64,000 nucleotides of DNA from Azohydromonas caseinilytica (GTDB lineage Bacteria > Pseudomonadota > Gammaproteobacteria > Burkholderiales > Burkholderiaceae_C). Positions within the stretch are counted from its first letter, which is position 1, and every line of letters starts with the position of its first letter. A program made the translations under genes and the position numbers. The DNA is taken from assembly GCF_012927045.1 (NCBI RefSeq), contig NZ_JABBFW010000006.1:226461-290460 (forward strand), read 5' to 3'. The notes below the pieces were generated by a model. That model was given only the letters and a program-made list of their open reading frames with translations, made no database searches and was not told the origin of the DNA. Below are positions 55,784-64,000 of this stretch, piece by piece.

Positions 55784-56821
55784 ATGTCCACGCCGCCCAC
55801 CTCCACCACCCGCCCTCGCCTCACCATCGACGACGTCGCCCGCGAGGCCGGCGTGTCCAAGGCGACGGTGTCGCGGGTGCTCAACGGGCGCGGCGCGCTG
55901 ATGAGCCCGGAACTGGCGGCGCGGGTGCGGGAGGCCATCGACCGCCTGGGCTACGCGCCCAGCCCCATGGCGCAGGCGCTCAAGCGCGGCCGTTCGCGCC
56001 TCATCGGGCTGGTGGTGGCCGACGTGGCCAACCCCTTCTCGGTGGCGGTGCTGCAGGGCGCGGAGAAGGCCTGTCGCGAGGCCGGCTACATGCTCATGCT
56101 CTTCAACCTCGGCGGCGACGAGGCGCGTGAGCGCGAGGCCATCGCGGCGCTGGCCTCCTACCAGGTCGAAGGTTTTATCTTGCACACCCTGGGGCGCGAC
56201 CGGCAGGTGCTGCATGACGCGCTGGAGCGGGGCAAACCCATCGTGCTGGTGGACCGCGCGCTGGACGCGCCGCTGGACCTGGTCGGCCTGGACAACGCCC
56301 AGGCCGTGCCGCTGGCCCTCGACCACCTGCTGCAACAGGGCTGGAACGACCTGCTCTTCGTCACCGAGCCGATGCAGGGCGCCAGCTCGCGCGAGGAGCG
56401 CCATGCCGCCTTCAATGCCTTCGTGCAGACGCATGCGGGCCAGTGCCGCGGGCGCACGGCGGAATGCGCCGTCCACGACGACGCGGCGCTGGACCAGGCG
56501 CTGCGCGCGCTGCGGGCCGAGGCCGGCACGCGCCGCCCGGCCGTGCTGGCCGTCAATGCCCCGGTGGGCCTGCGCGTGGCCGCCGCGGCACGGCGCCTGG
56601 GGCTCACGCTGGGCCTGGAGCTGGGGCTGGTGAGCTTCGACGAGACCGACTGGGCGCCGCTGGTCGGCCCCGGCATCACCACCCTGGCGCAACCGACCGA
56701 CGAGATCGGCCGCCAGGCCGCGCGCTGCCTGGTCGAGCGCCTGGAAGGCCAGCCCGGCGAGCCGCGCCGCTTCCGCCTGCCGGCGCGGCTGGTGGTGCGC
56801 GGGTCCTCGCAGCCGGGCTGA
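55784..56821 (+). CDS. LacI-family transcriptional regulator, 345 aa
   Basis: The HTH and hinge are at residues 11-60 (TIDDVAREAGVSKATVSRVL, then GYAPSPMAQALKRG), followed by the periplasmic-binding-protein-like sensor domain (RLIGLVVADVANPFSVAVLQ). The GVSKATVSRVLNGRG form is that of GntR/KdgR-like members that respond to sugar acids. ATG 55784 is the first start consistent with the family. Palindromes with the CCGG centre lie before this gene and before the next operon, so it should repress both until a sugar-acid intermediate binds. Confidence 0.93.
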   Translation: MSTPPTSTTRPRLTIDDVAREAGVSKATVSRVLNGRGALMSPELAARVREAIDRLGYAPSPMAQALKRGRSRLIGLVVADVANPFSVAVLQGAEKACREAGYMLMLFNLGGDEAREREAIAALASYQVEGFILHTLGRDRQVLHDALERGKPIVLVDRALDAPLDLVGLDNAQAVPLALDHLLQQGWNDLLFVTEPMQGASSREERHAAFNAFVQTHAGQCRGRTAECAVHDDAALDQALRALRAEAGTRRPAVLAVNAPVGLRVAAAARRLGLTLGLELGLVSFDETDWAPLVGPGITTLAQPTDEIGRQAARCLVERLEGQPGEPRRFRLPARLVVRGSSQPG

Positions 56822-56864
56822 CACGCCGCTTCATCGCCCTTCCGGGTTTGTCCGCATACCTTTC

Positions 56865-56901
56865 AGAAACCGGTTTCTTAAACTTCTGAGAAACCGGTTT
56901 C
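56865..56901. promoter_or_regulatory. Tandem LacI-type operators before the sugar operon
   Basis: AGAAACCGGTTTCT (56865-56878, perfect palindrome) and GAAACCGGTTTC (56890-56901, perfect) have centres 24 bp apart, 15-50 bp upstream of the isomerase ATG. Two operators on similar DNA faces suit a cooperative tetramer or dimer pair of the LacI protein encoded just upstream. Confidence 0.8.
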
Positions 56902-56915
56902 AAGGTTGCCCACGC

Positions 56916-57680
56916 ATGTCGATCCCACTCGTTCTTATTTCCCTGTCCGCCTTCGGCGCGGACGAAGTGCGCCGCGACGGCCAGCGCCGCTATGCCGAGC
57001 TGGCGCTGGAGGCCGGGGCCGACGGCTTCGAGGTGCGCGGCGAGCTGCTGTCGAACCCGGCGGCCGAGCTGCCGGCGCTGGCCTCGCTGGCCCAGACGCG
57101 CGGCGCGGCGCGGGTCTATTCCAGCCCTGAAGGGCTGTGGCATATGGACGGCACGCTGGCGCTGGAGGCGCTGGAGCGCGCGCTGCAGCACACCGCGCTG
57201 CTGGGCGCGCCGAGGCTGAAGATGTCCATCGGCGGCTACGCCGGCCCCGAGGGCCTGACGCTGCTGACGCGGCGGCTGGCGGAAACGCGGGTGGAGTTGT
57301 TGATCGAGAACGACCAGACCGAGAGCGCCGGCACGCTGCCCGCACTGCGGCGCTTCTTCGCCGATGCGCAGGCCGCTGGGCTGCGCCTGCCCATGACCTT
57401 CGACATGGGCAACTGGCACTGGCAGGGCGAGGACCCGCTGCAGGCCGCCCAGGCTTTCAGCACCGGCGTGGGCTACGTGCATTGCAAGGGCGTGCAGCGC
57501 CTGCCGGCCAAGTGGGTGGCGGTGCCGCTCATGGAGTCCGCCGCGCCCTGGCGCGCCGTGCTGCGCACGCTGCCTGCTGCGGTGCCACGCGCCATCGAAT
57601 ACCCGCTGCAGGGCGACGACCTGGTGGCCGTCACGCGCGCCGAGGTCGCCCTGCTGCGCCGACTGGAGACCCAGCGATGA
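56916..57680 (+). CDS. TIM-barrel sugar phosphate isomerase/epimerase-like protein, 254 aa
   Basis: A xylose-isomerase-like TIM barrel. The barrel strands contain LELALEAGADGFEVRGE-like, RLKMSIGGY, VELLIENDQTESAG (metal-binding Glu) and MTFDMGNWHWQGED, plus GYVHCKGVQ. The E/D/H residues would bind one divalent metal. It is the first gene of a five-gene operon with overlapping starts (ATGA into the kinase). It may epimerise or isomerise a keto- or aldonic sugar acid; the exact step is unknown. Confidence 0.78.
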   Translation: MSIPLVLISLSAFGADEVRRDGQRRYAELALEAGADGFEVRGELLSNPAAELPALASLAQTRGAARVYSSPEGLWHMDGTLALEALERALQHTALLGAPRLKMSIGGYAGPEGLTLLTRRLAETRVELLIENDQTESAGTLPALRRFFADAQAAGLRLPMTFDMGNWHWQGEDPLQAAQAFSTGVGYVHCKGVQRLPAKWVAVPLMESAAPWRAVLRTLPAAVPRAIEYPLQGDDLVAVTRAEVALLRRLETQR

Positions 57681-58624
57681 AGGACCAACTCGACGTCGTC
57701 ACCCTGGGCGAGGCCATGCTGATGCTGGTGGCCGACGAGCCCGGCCCGCTGGAGCAGGTGCAGCATTTTCACAAGCGCACCGCCGGGGCCGAGACCAATG
57801 TCGCCATCGGCCTCGCCCGCCTGGGCCTGCGCGTGGGTTGGCAAAGCCGGCTGGGCGCGGACTCCATGGGCCGCTACCTGCTGGACCAGATGCGGCGCGA
57901 GGGCATCGACTGCTCGCACGTGGAAGTGGCCGCCGGCGAGCGCAGCGGCTTCCAGTTCAAGGGCCGCGTGGACGACGGCAGCGACCCGCCGGTGGAGTAC
58001 CACCGCGCCGGCTCCGCCGCCAGCCGCCTGGGCCTGCGGCACCTGGACGAGGCCTGGCTGCGCGGCGCGCGCCAGTTGCACGTCACCGGCGTGTTCCCGG
58101 CCCTGTCGCCCAGCACGCTGGAGGCCACGCGACGCGCCATCCAGGTGATGCGCGAGGCCGGCCGGCGCCTGTCCTTCGACCCCAACCTGCGCCCCACCCT
58201 CTGGGCCTCGCAGGCGCTGATGCGCGACACGCTCAACGCGCTGGCCGTGCAGTGCGAGCTGGTGCTGCCCGGCATCGAGGAAGGTTTTACCTTGACCGGC
58301 ACCCGCGACCCGCAGGGCATCGCCCGCTTCTATCGCTCACAGGGCGTGCGCACCGTGGTCGTGAAGCTGGGGCCGGAAGGCGCGTACTACGACGACGAGC
58401 GCGAAGGCTGCGGCCAGGCCCCGGCCTTCCCGGTCTCGAAAGTGGTGGACACCGTGGGCGCCGGCGACGGCTTTGCCGTGGGCGTGATCAGTGCCCTGCT
58501 CGAAGGCCGCTCCGTGGCCGAGGCCGCGCGCCGCGGCGCCTGGATCGGCGCGCGCGCCGTGCAGGTCACGGGCGACACCGAAGGACTGCCCACCCGGGCC
58601 CAACTGCAGGAGGCCGGACTGTGA
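57677..58624 (+). CDS. PfkB-family sugar kinase (KDG-kinase-like), 315 aa
   Basis: A ribokinase-fold kinase. The N-terminal GEAMLMLVADEPGPLEQV and KRTAGAETNVAIGLARLGL, substrate-binding GRYLLDQMRREGID and the catalytic C-terminal VVDTVGAGDGFAVGVIS (anion hole and base Asp) are intact. The EQVQHFHKR form and DPNLRPTLW fit 2-keto-3-deoxygluconate kinases more than ribokinases or fructokinases. It overlaps the isomerase stop by 4 nt and the dehydrogenase start by 4 nt (GTGA). Confidence 0.87.
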   Translation: MKDQLDVVTLGEAMLMLVADEPGPLEQVQHFHKRTAGAETNVAIGLARLGLRVGWQSRLGADSMGRYLLDQMRREGIDCSHVEVAAGERSGFQFKGRVDDGSDPPVEYHRAGSAASRLGLRHLDEAWLRGARQLHVTGVFPALSPSTLEATRRAIQVMREAGRRLSFDPNLRPTLWASQALMRDTLNALAVQCELVLPGIEEGFTLTGTRDPQGIARFYRSQGVRTVVVKLGPEGAYYDDEREGCGQAPAFPVSKVVDTVGAGDGFAVGVISALLEGRSVAEAARRGAWIGARAVQVTGDTEGLPTRAQLQEAGL

Positions 58625-59592
58625 GCCGCAAGAACGTACTGGTGTTTCGCGCCCTGCCGCCGGACCTGCTGGAGCGCATCGCCGCGCGCCACGAGGTGAC
58701 CGTGGCCGACCCGCGCCGCGAGGAGGAGCTGCCGCGCTTCCTGGAAGCGCTGCCGCGGGCGCAGGGGCTGATCGGCTCCAGCTTCCCGCTCACGGCCGAG
58801 CTGCTGGAGCGCGCGCCGGCGCTGGAGGTGATCTCCAGCATCTCGGTGGGCGTGGACAACTACGACGTCGAGGACCTGAGACGCCGCGGCATCGGGCTGT
58901 GCCACACGCCCGGCGTGCTGACCGAGACCACGGCCGACACCCTCTTTGCGCTGATCCTGTGCGCCAGCCGCCGGCTGGTGGAGCTGTCCACGCTGGTGCG
59001 CGAGGGGCGCTGGACCCGCAACATCGGCGAGGAGCTCTTCGGCTGGGACGTGCACGGCAAGACGCTGGGCATCCTGGGGTTCGGGCGCATCGGCCAGGCG
59101 CTGGCGCGGCGCGCGGCGCTGGGCTTCGAGATGCCGATCGTCTACCACGACCCCTTCGAGGTGCAGGTGCCGGCGCTGGCCGGGCTGGTGACGCGGCTGC
59201 CCATGGACGAGGTGCTGCGCCAGGCCGACATCGTGGCGCTGACGCTGCCGCTCACCGAGACCACGCGCGGCCTGATGGGCGCGCGCGAGTTCGGCCTGAT
59301 GAAGCCCGGCGCCATCTTCGTCAACGGCGCGCGCGGCGCGCTGGTGCAGGAGGACGCGCTGCTGGCGGCGCTGGACCAGGGCACGCTGCGCGCCGCAGCG
59401 CTGGACGTGTTCGGCAAGGAGCCGCTGCCGCTGGAGTCGCCGCTGCGCACGCACCCGCGCGTGACGCCGCTGCCGCACATCGGCTCGGCCACGCACGAGA
59501 CGCGCCGCGCCATGGCCGAGCGCGCCACCGAGAACCTGCTGGCCGCGCTGGCCGGCGAGGACCCGCCCAGCGCCTACCTGTGGCGCCGCTGA
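58621..59592 (+). CDS. D-2-hydroxyacid dehydrogenase (GhrB-like), 323 aa
   Basis: An NAD(P)-dependent dehydrogenase of the formate/glycerate type. The Rossmann motif is LGILGFGRIGQ, the catalytic Arg is in NGARGALVQEDAL, Glu in DVFGKEPLP and His in LPHIGSATHETR. A SISVGVDNYDVEDLRRRG segment is typical of glyoxylate/2-ketogluconate reductases. GTG start overlapping the kinase stop. It probably reduces a 2-keto acid from the sugar-acid route or oxidises the matching hydroxyacid. Confidence 0.9.
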   Translation: MSRKNVLVFRALPPDLLERIAARHEVTVADPRREEELPRFLEALPRAQGLIGSSFPLTAELLERAPALEVISSISVGVDNYDVEDLRRRGIGLCHTPGVLTETTADTLFALILCASRRLVELSTLVREGRWTRNIGEELFGWDVHGKTLGILGFGRIGQALARRAALGFEMPIVYHDPFEVQVPALAGLVTRLPMDEVLRQADIVALTLPLTETTRGLMGAREFGLMKPGAIFVNGARGALVQEDALLAALDQGTLRAAALDVFGKEPLPLESPLRTHPRVTPLPHIGSATHETRRAMAERATENLLAALAGEDPPSAYLWRR

Positions 59593-59603
59593 GAGGAGCT
59601 GCC

Positions 59604-60419
59604 ATGCCCCGTTCCATTCCGACGCTGTGCGGCTCGATCATGGGCTCGCCCTTCAGCTTCAACGTCAAGGTGCACAACGCTGCCTATGCCGCGCTGGGCC
59701 TGGACTACACCTTCGTCTGCTTCGGCGTGGAAGACGTGCCCGGCGCGGTCCAGGCCATCCGCACGCTGGGCATCCGCGGCATGAACGTGTCGATGCCGCA
59801 CAAGCAGGCCGTCATTCCGCACCTGGATGCGCTGGACGAGACGGCGCGCGCCATCGGCGCCGTCAACACCATCAACCATGTGGACGGCAAGCTCACCGGC
59901 TACAACACCGACTGCATCGGCGCGGTGCGGGCGCTGCAGGAGATCACCCCGCTGCCTGGCCAGCGCGTCGCGCTGCTGGGCGCCGGCGGCGCGGCGCGCG
60001 CCATCGCCTACGGGCTGCGCGAGGCCGGGGCACGCGTGACGGTGTTCAACCGCACGGCGGCGCGCGGCGAGGCGCTGGCCCGGGATTTCGGACTGGACTG
60101 CGGCGGCACGCTGGAGGCTTTCGACGCCGAACGCTTCGACGGCGTGGTCAACGCCACCGCGGCGGGCTTCCGCGCGCCGGACGTGAACCCCATCGCCGGC
60201 AAGCTCGCACCGCACCTGTTCGTGATGGACGCGGCCTTCATTCCCGTGCGCAGCCGCCTCATCCGCGACGCCGACGCGCTGGGCTGCCGCACCTCGGACG
60301 GCACGCGCATGCTGCTGCACCAGTTCCGCGGCCAGGTCGAGCTCTACACCGGCGGCCGCGAGGCGCCGCTGGAGGCCATGAGCGCCGCGCTGCTGGCCGA
60401 GATCGAGCGCGTGGGCTGA
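59604..60419 (+). CDS. Shikimate-dehydrogenase-like protein in a sugar-acid operon, 271 aa
   Basis: Fold and motifs are those of AroE/YdiB: GMNVSMPHKQAVIPHLD (catalytic Lys), NTINHVDGKLTGYNTDCIGAV (catalytic Asp) and the cofactor motif ALLGAGGAARAIAYGL with NRTAARGEAL. In the substrate pocket, by-eye alignment gives SPFSFNVKVHN where AroE has the Ser-x-Ser pair; the second Ser appears to be Asn. Along with the operon context, this argues for a different hydroxyacid substrate than shikimate. The 11-bp gap from the dehydrogenase gene carries GAGAGGAG. Confidence 0.85.
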   Translation: MPRSIPTLCGSIMGSPFSFNVKVHNAAYAALGLDYTFVCFGVEDVPGAVQAIRTLGIRGMNVSMPHKQAVIPHLDALDETARAIGAVNTINHVDGKLTGYNTDCIGAVRALQEITPLPGQRVALLGAGGAARAIAYGLREAGARVTVFNRTAARGEALARDFGLDCGGTLEAFDAERFDGVVNATAAGFRAPDVNPIAGKLAPHLFVMDAAFIPVRSRLIRDADALGCRTSDGTRMLLHQFRGQVELYTGGREAPLEAMSAALLAEIERVG

Positions 60420-60517
60420 GCCCGCCCTCACCCTGGCCCGCCGCTTGTCCAGGCATCCCGCTTTCTTTTTCCCTTGTGCCGGCCGCGATGCGCCGGCCCG
60501 CACCCCAGGAGACAACC

Positions 60518-61549
60518 ATGAGCATCAACCACTTCAAGCGCTCGCTGATCGGCACGGTCGCTGCGGCCGTCCTCGCCTGCACCGGCACGGCCGCGCTGGC
60601 GGCGGACATCAAGGACCGCAACATCAAGTTGCCCATCGTCAACCAGCTGGACCACCCGCAAGGGCTGGGCGCCAAGAAGTTCGCCGACCTGGTGAGCGCG
60701 AAAAGCGGCGGGAAGATGAAAGTCAAGGTGTTCCCGGGCGGGACGCTGGGCGGGGAGCAGCAGGTGGCCTCGGCGATGCAGGGCGGCACGGTGGAGGCCT
60801 CGATGATGTCGCCGGCGCAGCTGGTGGGCATGATCAAGGAGTTCGTGCTGCTGGACTTCCCCTTCGCCTTCGCCAACGAGCGCGAGGCCGACTTCGTGCT
60901 CGACGGCCCGGTGGGCAGGAAGTTGATGGACAAGATGCCCGAGAAGGGCCTGGTGGGCCTGGCCTACATGGAGCAGGGCTACCGCAGCATCACCAACAGC
61001 AAGCGGCCGATCCAGAAGGTGGAGGACATCCAGGGGCTGAAGATCCGCACCATCCTCAACCCGCTCTACATCGACATGCTCAACGCGCTGGGCGCCAACG
61101 CCGTGCCCATGCCCTTCCCCGAGCTGTACACGGCCATGGAGTCCAAGGCCGTGGACGGCCAGGAGAACCCCTACTCCACCGCCGAGGCCTCCAAGTTCTA
61201 CGAGGTGCAGAAGTACATGAGCAACACGCGGCACATCTACAACCCGCAGATGCTGCTGGTGAGCAAGAAGTTCTGGGACGGCCTCTCCGCCGACGAGAAG
61301 AAGGTGATCCAGGACGCGGCTGTCGAGACGCGCGACTACCAGCGCAAGGTGGCGCGCGAGATGAGCGAGAAGTCGCGCCAAGCGCTGATCAAGAACGGCA
61401 TGCAGATCAACGACCTGGCCCCGGCCGAACTCCAGCGCATGCGCGACAAGGTGCAGCCGGTGGTGGCCAAGTACGCCGCGCAGGTGGGCGAGCCGCTGGT
61501 CAAGGAGTTCCAGGCCGAGCTGGAGAAGGCGCGCGCGGCGAGCAAGTGA
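60518..61549 (+). CDS. TRAP transporter solute-binding protein (DctP family), 343 aa
   Basis: A periplasmic binding protein. Signal peptide with cleavage near ALAADI. Typical DctP features are KLPIVNQLDHPQGLGAKKFA, KVFPGGTLGGEQQVASAMQGG, the anion-binding Arg in LKIRTILNPLYI and the VDGQENPYSTAEASKFYEVQ loop. It should bind an organic or sugar acid for a Na+-driven TRAP transporter. AGGAG precedes ATG 60518. No membrane subunits (DctQ, DctM) follow. The downstream DNA is repeat sequence, then the terminator at 61844, then convergent genes. Confidence 0.93.
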   Translation: MSINHFKRSLIGTVAAAVLACTGTAALAADIKDRNIKLPIVNQLDHPQGLGAKKFADLVSAKSGGKMKVKVFPGGTLGGEQQVASAMQGGTVEASMMSPAQLVGMIKEFVLLDFPFAFANEREADFVLDGPVGRKLMDKMPEKGLVGLAYMEQGYRSITNSKRPIQKVEDIQGLKIRTILNPLYIDMLNALGANAVPMPFPELYTAMESKAVDGQENPYSTAEASKFYEVQKYMSNTRHIYNPQMLLVSKKFWDGLSADEKKVIQDAAVETRDYQRKVAREMSEKSRQALIKNGMQINDLAPAELQRMRDKVQPVVAKYAAQVGEPLVKEFQAELEKARAASK

Positions 61550-61573
61550 TTCCTGCTCGCTCCTGCCAGTGAC

Positions 61574-61752
61574 GTATTCCGTTCGCCCTGAGGTATCGAA
61601 GGGTGAACGGCCCTCGCTGTGAGGCAGGCCGCGAGAGCCTCACGGATTCGCACCTCGATACCTCAGTGCGAACGTCTTGGCGAGCCAGCTGTCTTGTGGG
61701 CGCCGTACCAGCCTGACGGATTCGTCCTTCGATACCTCAGGACGAACGGGCC
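61574..61752. repeat. Dispersed repeat with GAGGTATCGAAGG units (copy D)
   Basis: Begins TATTCCGTTCGCCCTGAGGT and continues TATCGAAGGGTGAACGGCCC, matching the repeat at 16688 over ~80 bp. A related inverted unit (CTTCGATACCTCAGGACGAA) lies near 61728-61747. Non-coding. Together with the following terminator it fills the 330-bp gap between dctP and the FeoB-linked gene. Confidence 0.7.
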
Positions 61753-61843
61753 ATTTCACAAGAAGAAAGAACTGGAACAAGAACACCGGGCGGCACGGCC
61801 GCCGCCTGGACTGTTGACCACAGATTTACAGCCAACCCACTTT

Positions 61844-61868
61844 AGAGCCCTTGTGGAGGGTTCTTTTG
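61844..61868 (+). terminator. Rho-independent terminator, plus strand
   Basis: AGAGCCCT and AGGGTTCT pair over 8 bp (one G-U) around TGTGG, followed by TTTTG. It ends transcription of the sugar-acid/TRAP operon before the convergent feo genes. Confidence 0.6.
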
Positions 61869-61883
61869 CCTCTAAGTTGACAA

Positions 61884-62132
61884 TTAGCGCCGCCGCGGCA
61901 GGTGCAACTGGATCGGCTGGGCCACGCCCGCCGGCTTCTTGCCCGGCCCCGGGCCGCAACTGCCGCCGCAGCCGCCACAGCCCCCTTCGGCCGCGGGCAC
62001 GCGGCGCGCCAGCCCCGGAAAGTGGTGCTGCGCCCGCCGCAGCAGCGCGCGGCGCCAGGGCGCGGGCATCAGGGTCCAGGCGGCATAAAGGCTGGCCCAC
62101 AGCACCAGCACGGCCACGATCAGCGTCTGCAT
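61884..62132 (-). CDS. FeoB-associated Cys-rich small membrane protein, 82 aa
   Basis: One membrane helix at the N-terminus (TLIVAVLVLWASLYAAWTLM) is followed by a basic turn, then a Gly/Cys cluster GGCGGCGGSCGPGPGKK. The gene starts inside the FeoB stop (1-nt overlap, TGATG), so it is translated with FeoB. Small Cys-rich partners of FeoB (FeoC-like or DUF6587-type) are common. A role in iron handling or FeoB stability is inferred. Confidence 0.72.
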   Translation of the reverse strand: MQTLIVAVLVLWASLYAAWTLMPAPWRRALLRRAQHHFPGLARRVPAAEGGCGGCGGSCGPGPGKKPAGVAQPIQLHLPRRR

Positions 62133-64000
62133 CAGCCCGCTCCCAGGAACACCGCCACGCGGTAGGTCACGAACGCGGCCAGGTAGGCCAGCACGAACAG
62201 GTAGGCCGCCATGGCGATCGGATAGCGCCAGGCGTTGGTCTCGCGCTTGACCGCGGCCAGCGTCGAGATGCACTGCGGCGCGAACACGAACCACGCCAGC
62301 AGCGAGAAGCAGGTGGCCAGCGGCCACTGGTGCGCGATCAGCGGCGCCAGCGCCTGGTCCACGCCCTCGCCCGAGAGCGCATAGACGGTGCCCAGCGCGC
62401 TCACCACCACCTCGCGCGCGGCCAGGCCCGGCACCAGCGCGATCGAGATCTGCCAGTTGAAGCCCAGCGGCGCGAACAGCACTTCCAGCACCCGGCCCAG
62501 GCGGCCGGCGAAGCTGTACTCGATGGCCGTGCCGCTCCAGCCGGCCGGCGGCGCCGGGAAGCTGGAGAGGAACCACAGCAGCACCGTCAGCGCGAAGATG
62601 ATCGTGCCCACCCGGCGCAGGAAGATGCGGGCACGCTCCCACAGCCCCAGGCCCAGGTTGCGCAGGCCCGGAACGCGGTAGGGCGGCAGCTCCAGCATCA
62701 GCGGCTGGTAGCGGCTGCGGTGCCACACGCGCTTGAACACCCAGGCCACCGCCATGGCCGACACCACGCCGGCCACGTACAGCGCGAACAGCGTCAGGCC
62801 CTTGAGGTTGAAGGGGCCCACCGAGCGCTCCGGGATGAAGGCGCCGATGAGCAGCGCGTACACCGGCAGCCGCGCCGAGCAGGTCATCAGCGGCGCGACC
62901 ATGATGGTGGCGAGGCGGTCGCGCCAGTGGGTGATGGTGCGCGTGGCCATCACGCCCGGCACGGCGCAGGCGAAGCTCGACAGCAGCGGAATGAAGGCGC
63001 GCCCGGACAGGCCGACGCGGCCCATCACGTTGTCCAGCAGGAAGGCCGCGCGCGGCAGGTAGCCCGAGTCCTCCAGCACCAGGATGAAGAAGAACAGGAT
63101 CAGGATCTGCGGCAGGAACACCAGCACGCCGCCGGCGCCGGCGATGGCGCCGTCCACCAGCAGGCTGCGCAGCGGCCCCTCGGCCATGTGCGCGGTGGTC
63201 CACTCCCCCAGCGCCGCGAAGCCGGCCTCGATCGCGTCCATGGGCACGCTGGCCCAGGAGAACACGGCCTGGAACACCACGAACAGCAGCGCCGCCAGGA
63301 TCGCCAGGCCCCACACCGGGTGCATCACCCAGGCATCGAGCCGGTACTGGAAGCGTTTCACGCGCAGCGCGCTGGGGGCCGCGGCTTCCAGGATGCGGCG
63401 CACCTCCTGCTGCAGCGCGGCGCTGTCGGGCAGCGACAGGGTGTGCGGTGCGTTGAGCCGCGGGTCGGGCGGGTCCGAGCGCAGGTGCTTCACCAGCTGC
63501 TCGGCCAGCGCCTGGTGGCCGTTGCCCTTGACCGCGACGGTTTCCACCACCGGACAGCCCAGCTCGGCCGCCAGGCGCCGCGTGTCGATGTGGATGCCGC
63601 GGGCGCGGGCCACGTCGGCCATGTTGAGCGCCAGCATCATCGGCCGGCCCAGGCTCCTGAGCTCCAGCACCAGGCGCAGGTTCATGCGCAGGTTGGTGGC
63701 GTCGGCCACGGCCACGATGTAGTCGGGCACCGCCTCGCCCACGCGCTGCCCTTGCAGCACCTGCAGCGTCACCTCCTCGTCGGGCGTGGCCGGGCACAGG
63801 CTGTAGGCGCCGGGCAGGTCGATCACCTGCACGCTGTGGCCGCCGGGCAGCTTCGCGGTGCCGAGCTTGCGCTCCACGGTGACGCCGGCGTAGTTGGCGA
63901 CCTTCTGGCGCGCGCCGGTGAGCAGGTTGAACAGCGCGGTCTTGCCGCAGTTGGGATTGCCCACCAGCGCCACGCTGGGCAGCGCGACGGGGGACGGCAG
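62132..64000 (-). CDS. feoB: Ferrous iron transporter FeoB, start outside window
   Basis: The Fe(II) uptake permease with an N-terminal GTPase domain. G1 is GNPNCGKT, followed by AGVTVERK (switch I), G3 DLPGAYSL and G4 NMAD. A GTP-dissociation-inhibitor region and two Gate motifs (GVMATRTI, and the later Gate with PGLAAREV) follow in ~10 membrane segments. ~622 residues are visible, and the frame stays open to the edge, so at least a few N-terminal codons are missing. FeoA is not in the window. The Cys-rich gene downstream overlaps its stop. Confidence 0.95.
   Translation of the reverse strand: MPSPVALPSVALVGNPNCGKTALFNLLTGARQKVANYAGVTVERKLGTAKLPGGHSVQVIDLPGAYSLCPATPDEEVTLQVLQGQRVGEAVPDYIVAVADATNLRMNLRLVLELRSLGRPMMLALNMADVARARGIHIDTRRLAAELGCPVVETVAVKGNGHQALAEQLVKHLRSDPPDPRLNAPHTLSLPDSAALQQEVRRILEAAAPSALRVKRFQYRLDAWVMHPVWGLAILAALLFVVFQAVFSWASVPMDAIEAGFAALGEWTTAHMAEGPLRSLLVDGAIAGAGGVLVFLPQILILFFFILVLEDSGYLPRAAFLLDNVMGRVGLSGRAFIPLLSSFACAVPGVMATRTITHWRDRLATIMVAPLMTCSARLPVYALLIGAFIPERSVGPFNLKGLTLFALYVAGVVSAMAVAWVFKRVWHRSRYQPLMLELPPYRVPGLRNLGLGLWERARIFLRRVGTIIFALTVLLWFLSSFPAPPAGWSGTAIEYSFAGRLGRVLEVLFAPLGFNWQISIALVPGLAAREVVVSALGTVYALSGEGVDQALAPLIAHQWPLATCFSLLAWFVFAPQCISTLAAVKRETNAWRYPIAMAAYLFVLAYLAAFVTYRVAVFLGAG

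Overview
The window is a piece of a GC-rich bacterial chromosome. The yebC-purD-hemF-nadD-rsfS-rlmH-maf-rng block, the EmrAB-type pump with its MarR regulator, the TRAP solute-binding protein and the dispersed GC-rich repeats all fit a betaproteobacterium of the Burkholderiales, most likely Comamonadaceae. This placement comes from gene content and order, not from a database search. Genes are dense, with many 1-4 nt start/stop overlaps.

Layout. Positions 1-6456 hold a YbbA/YbbP-type ABC exporter (ATPase cut by the window edge) and an AttH/CrtC-like lipocalin-fold protein, with a sulfatase gene between them. A degenerate GGDEF protein follows, then a leftward marR-OMF-emrA-emrB efflux operon with a perfect palindromic operator (to 12.9 kb). 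Positions 12.9-20 kb carry an ABCB-type exporter, an OmpA lipoprotein, thyA, folA, a DUF4337 protein and a zinc alcohol dehydrogenase. At 20.1-21.4 kb a glycine-zipper protein and a small partner gene, resembling an effector/immunity pair, are translationally coupled to exonuclease III. The leftward housekeeping block yebC...rng spans 23.9-31.0 kb. It is followed by a HerA-like ATPase, glnS, a SEC-C protein, a TruC-like pseudouridine synthase and a VOC protein.

The most unusual region is a 12.5-kb integrative element (37326-49850) inserted in the 3' end of a tRNA-Ala(CGC) gene. A 19-bp direct repeat bounds it. It carries a tyrosine integrase with a complete R-K-H-R-H-Y set, paired GGGTACAG repeats near both ends, and its own terminator in place of the tRNA terminator, which now lies beyond the far end. 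Inside are a HEPN-type protein with an RX4H motif, two lower-GC cargo genes, and a 1364-aa protein whose C-terminal half resembles the internal virion (DNA-ejection) proteins of podophages. There are also a ribbon-helix-helix regulator, a serine recombinase, a three-HTH protein sharing the recombinase's C-terminal DNA-binding module, and several small membrane proteins. I see no terminase, portal, capsid, tail or replication gene. It is therefore either a phage satellite-like element that brings its own ejection protein or a heavily reduced prophage.

Right of the element are a 700-bp stretch with a duplicated ~100-bp hairpin-bearing motif, a DUF808 membrane protein, and an overlapping operon of acyl-CoA dehydrogenase, SDR, phosphotransferase and DUF6285 protein. 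A LacI-type regulator follows, with matching GAAACCGGTTTC operators before a sugar-acid-type operon: TIM-barrel isomerase, PfkB kinase, D-2-hydroxyacid dehydrogenase, AroE-like dehydrogenase and TRAP binding protein. The window ends in feoB (cut by the edge) with its Cys-rich companion gene.
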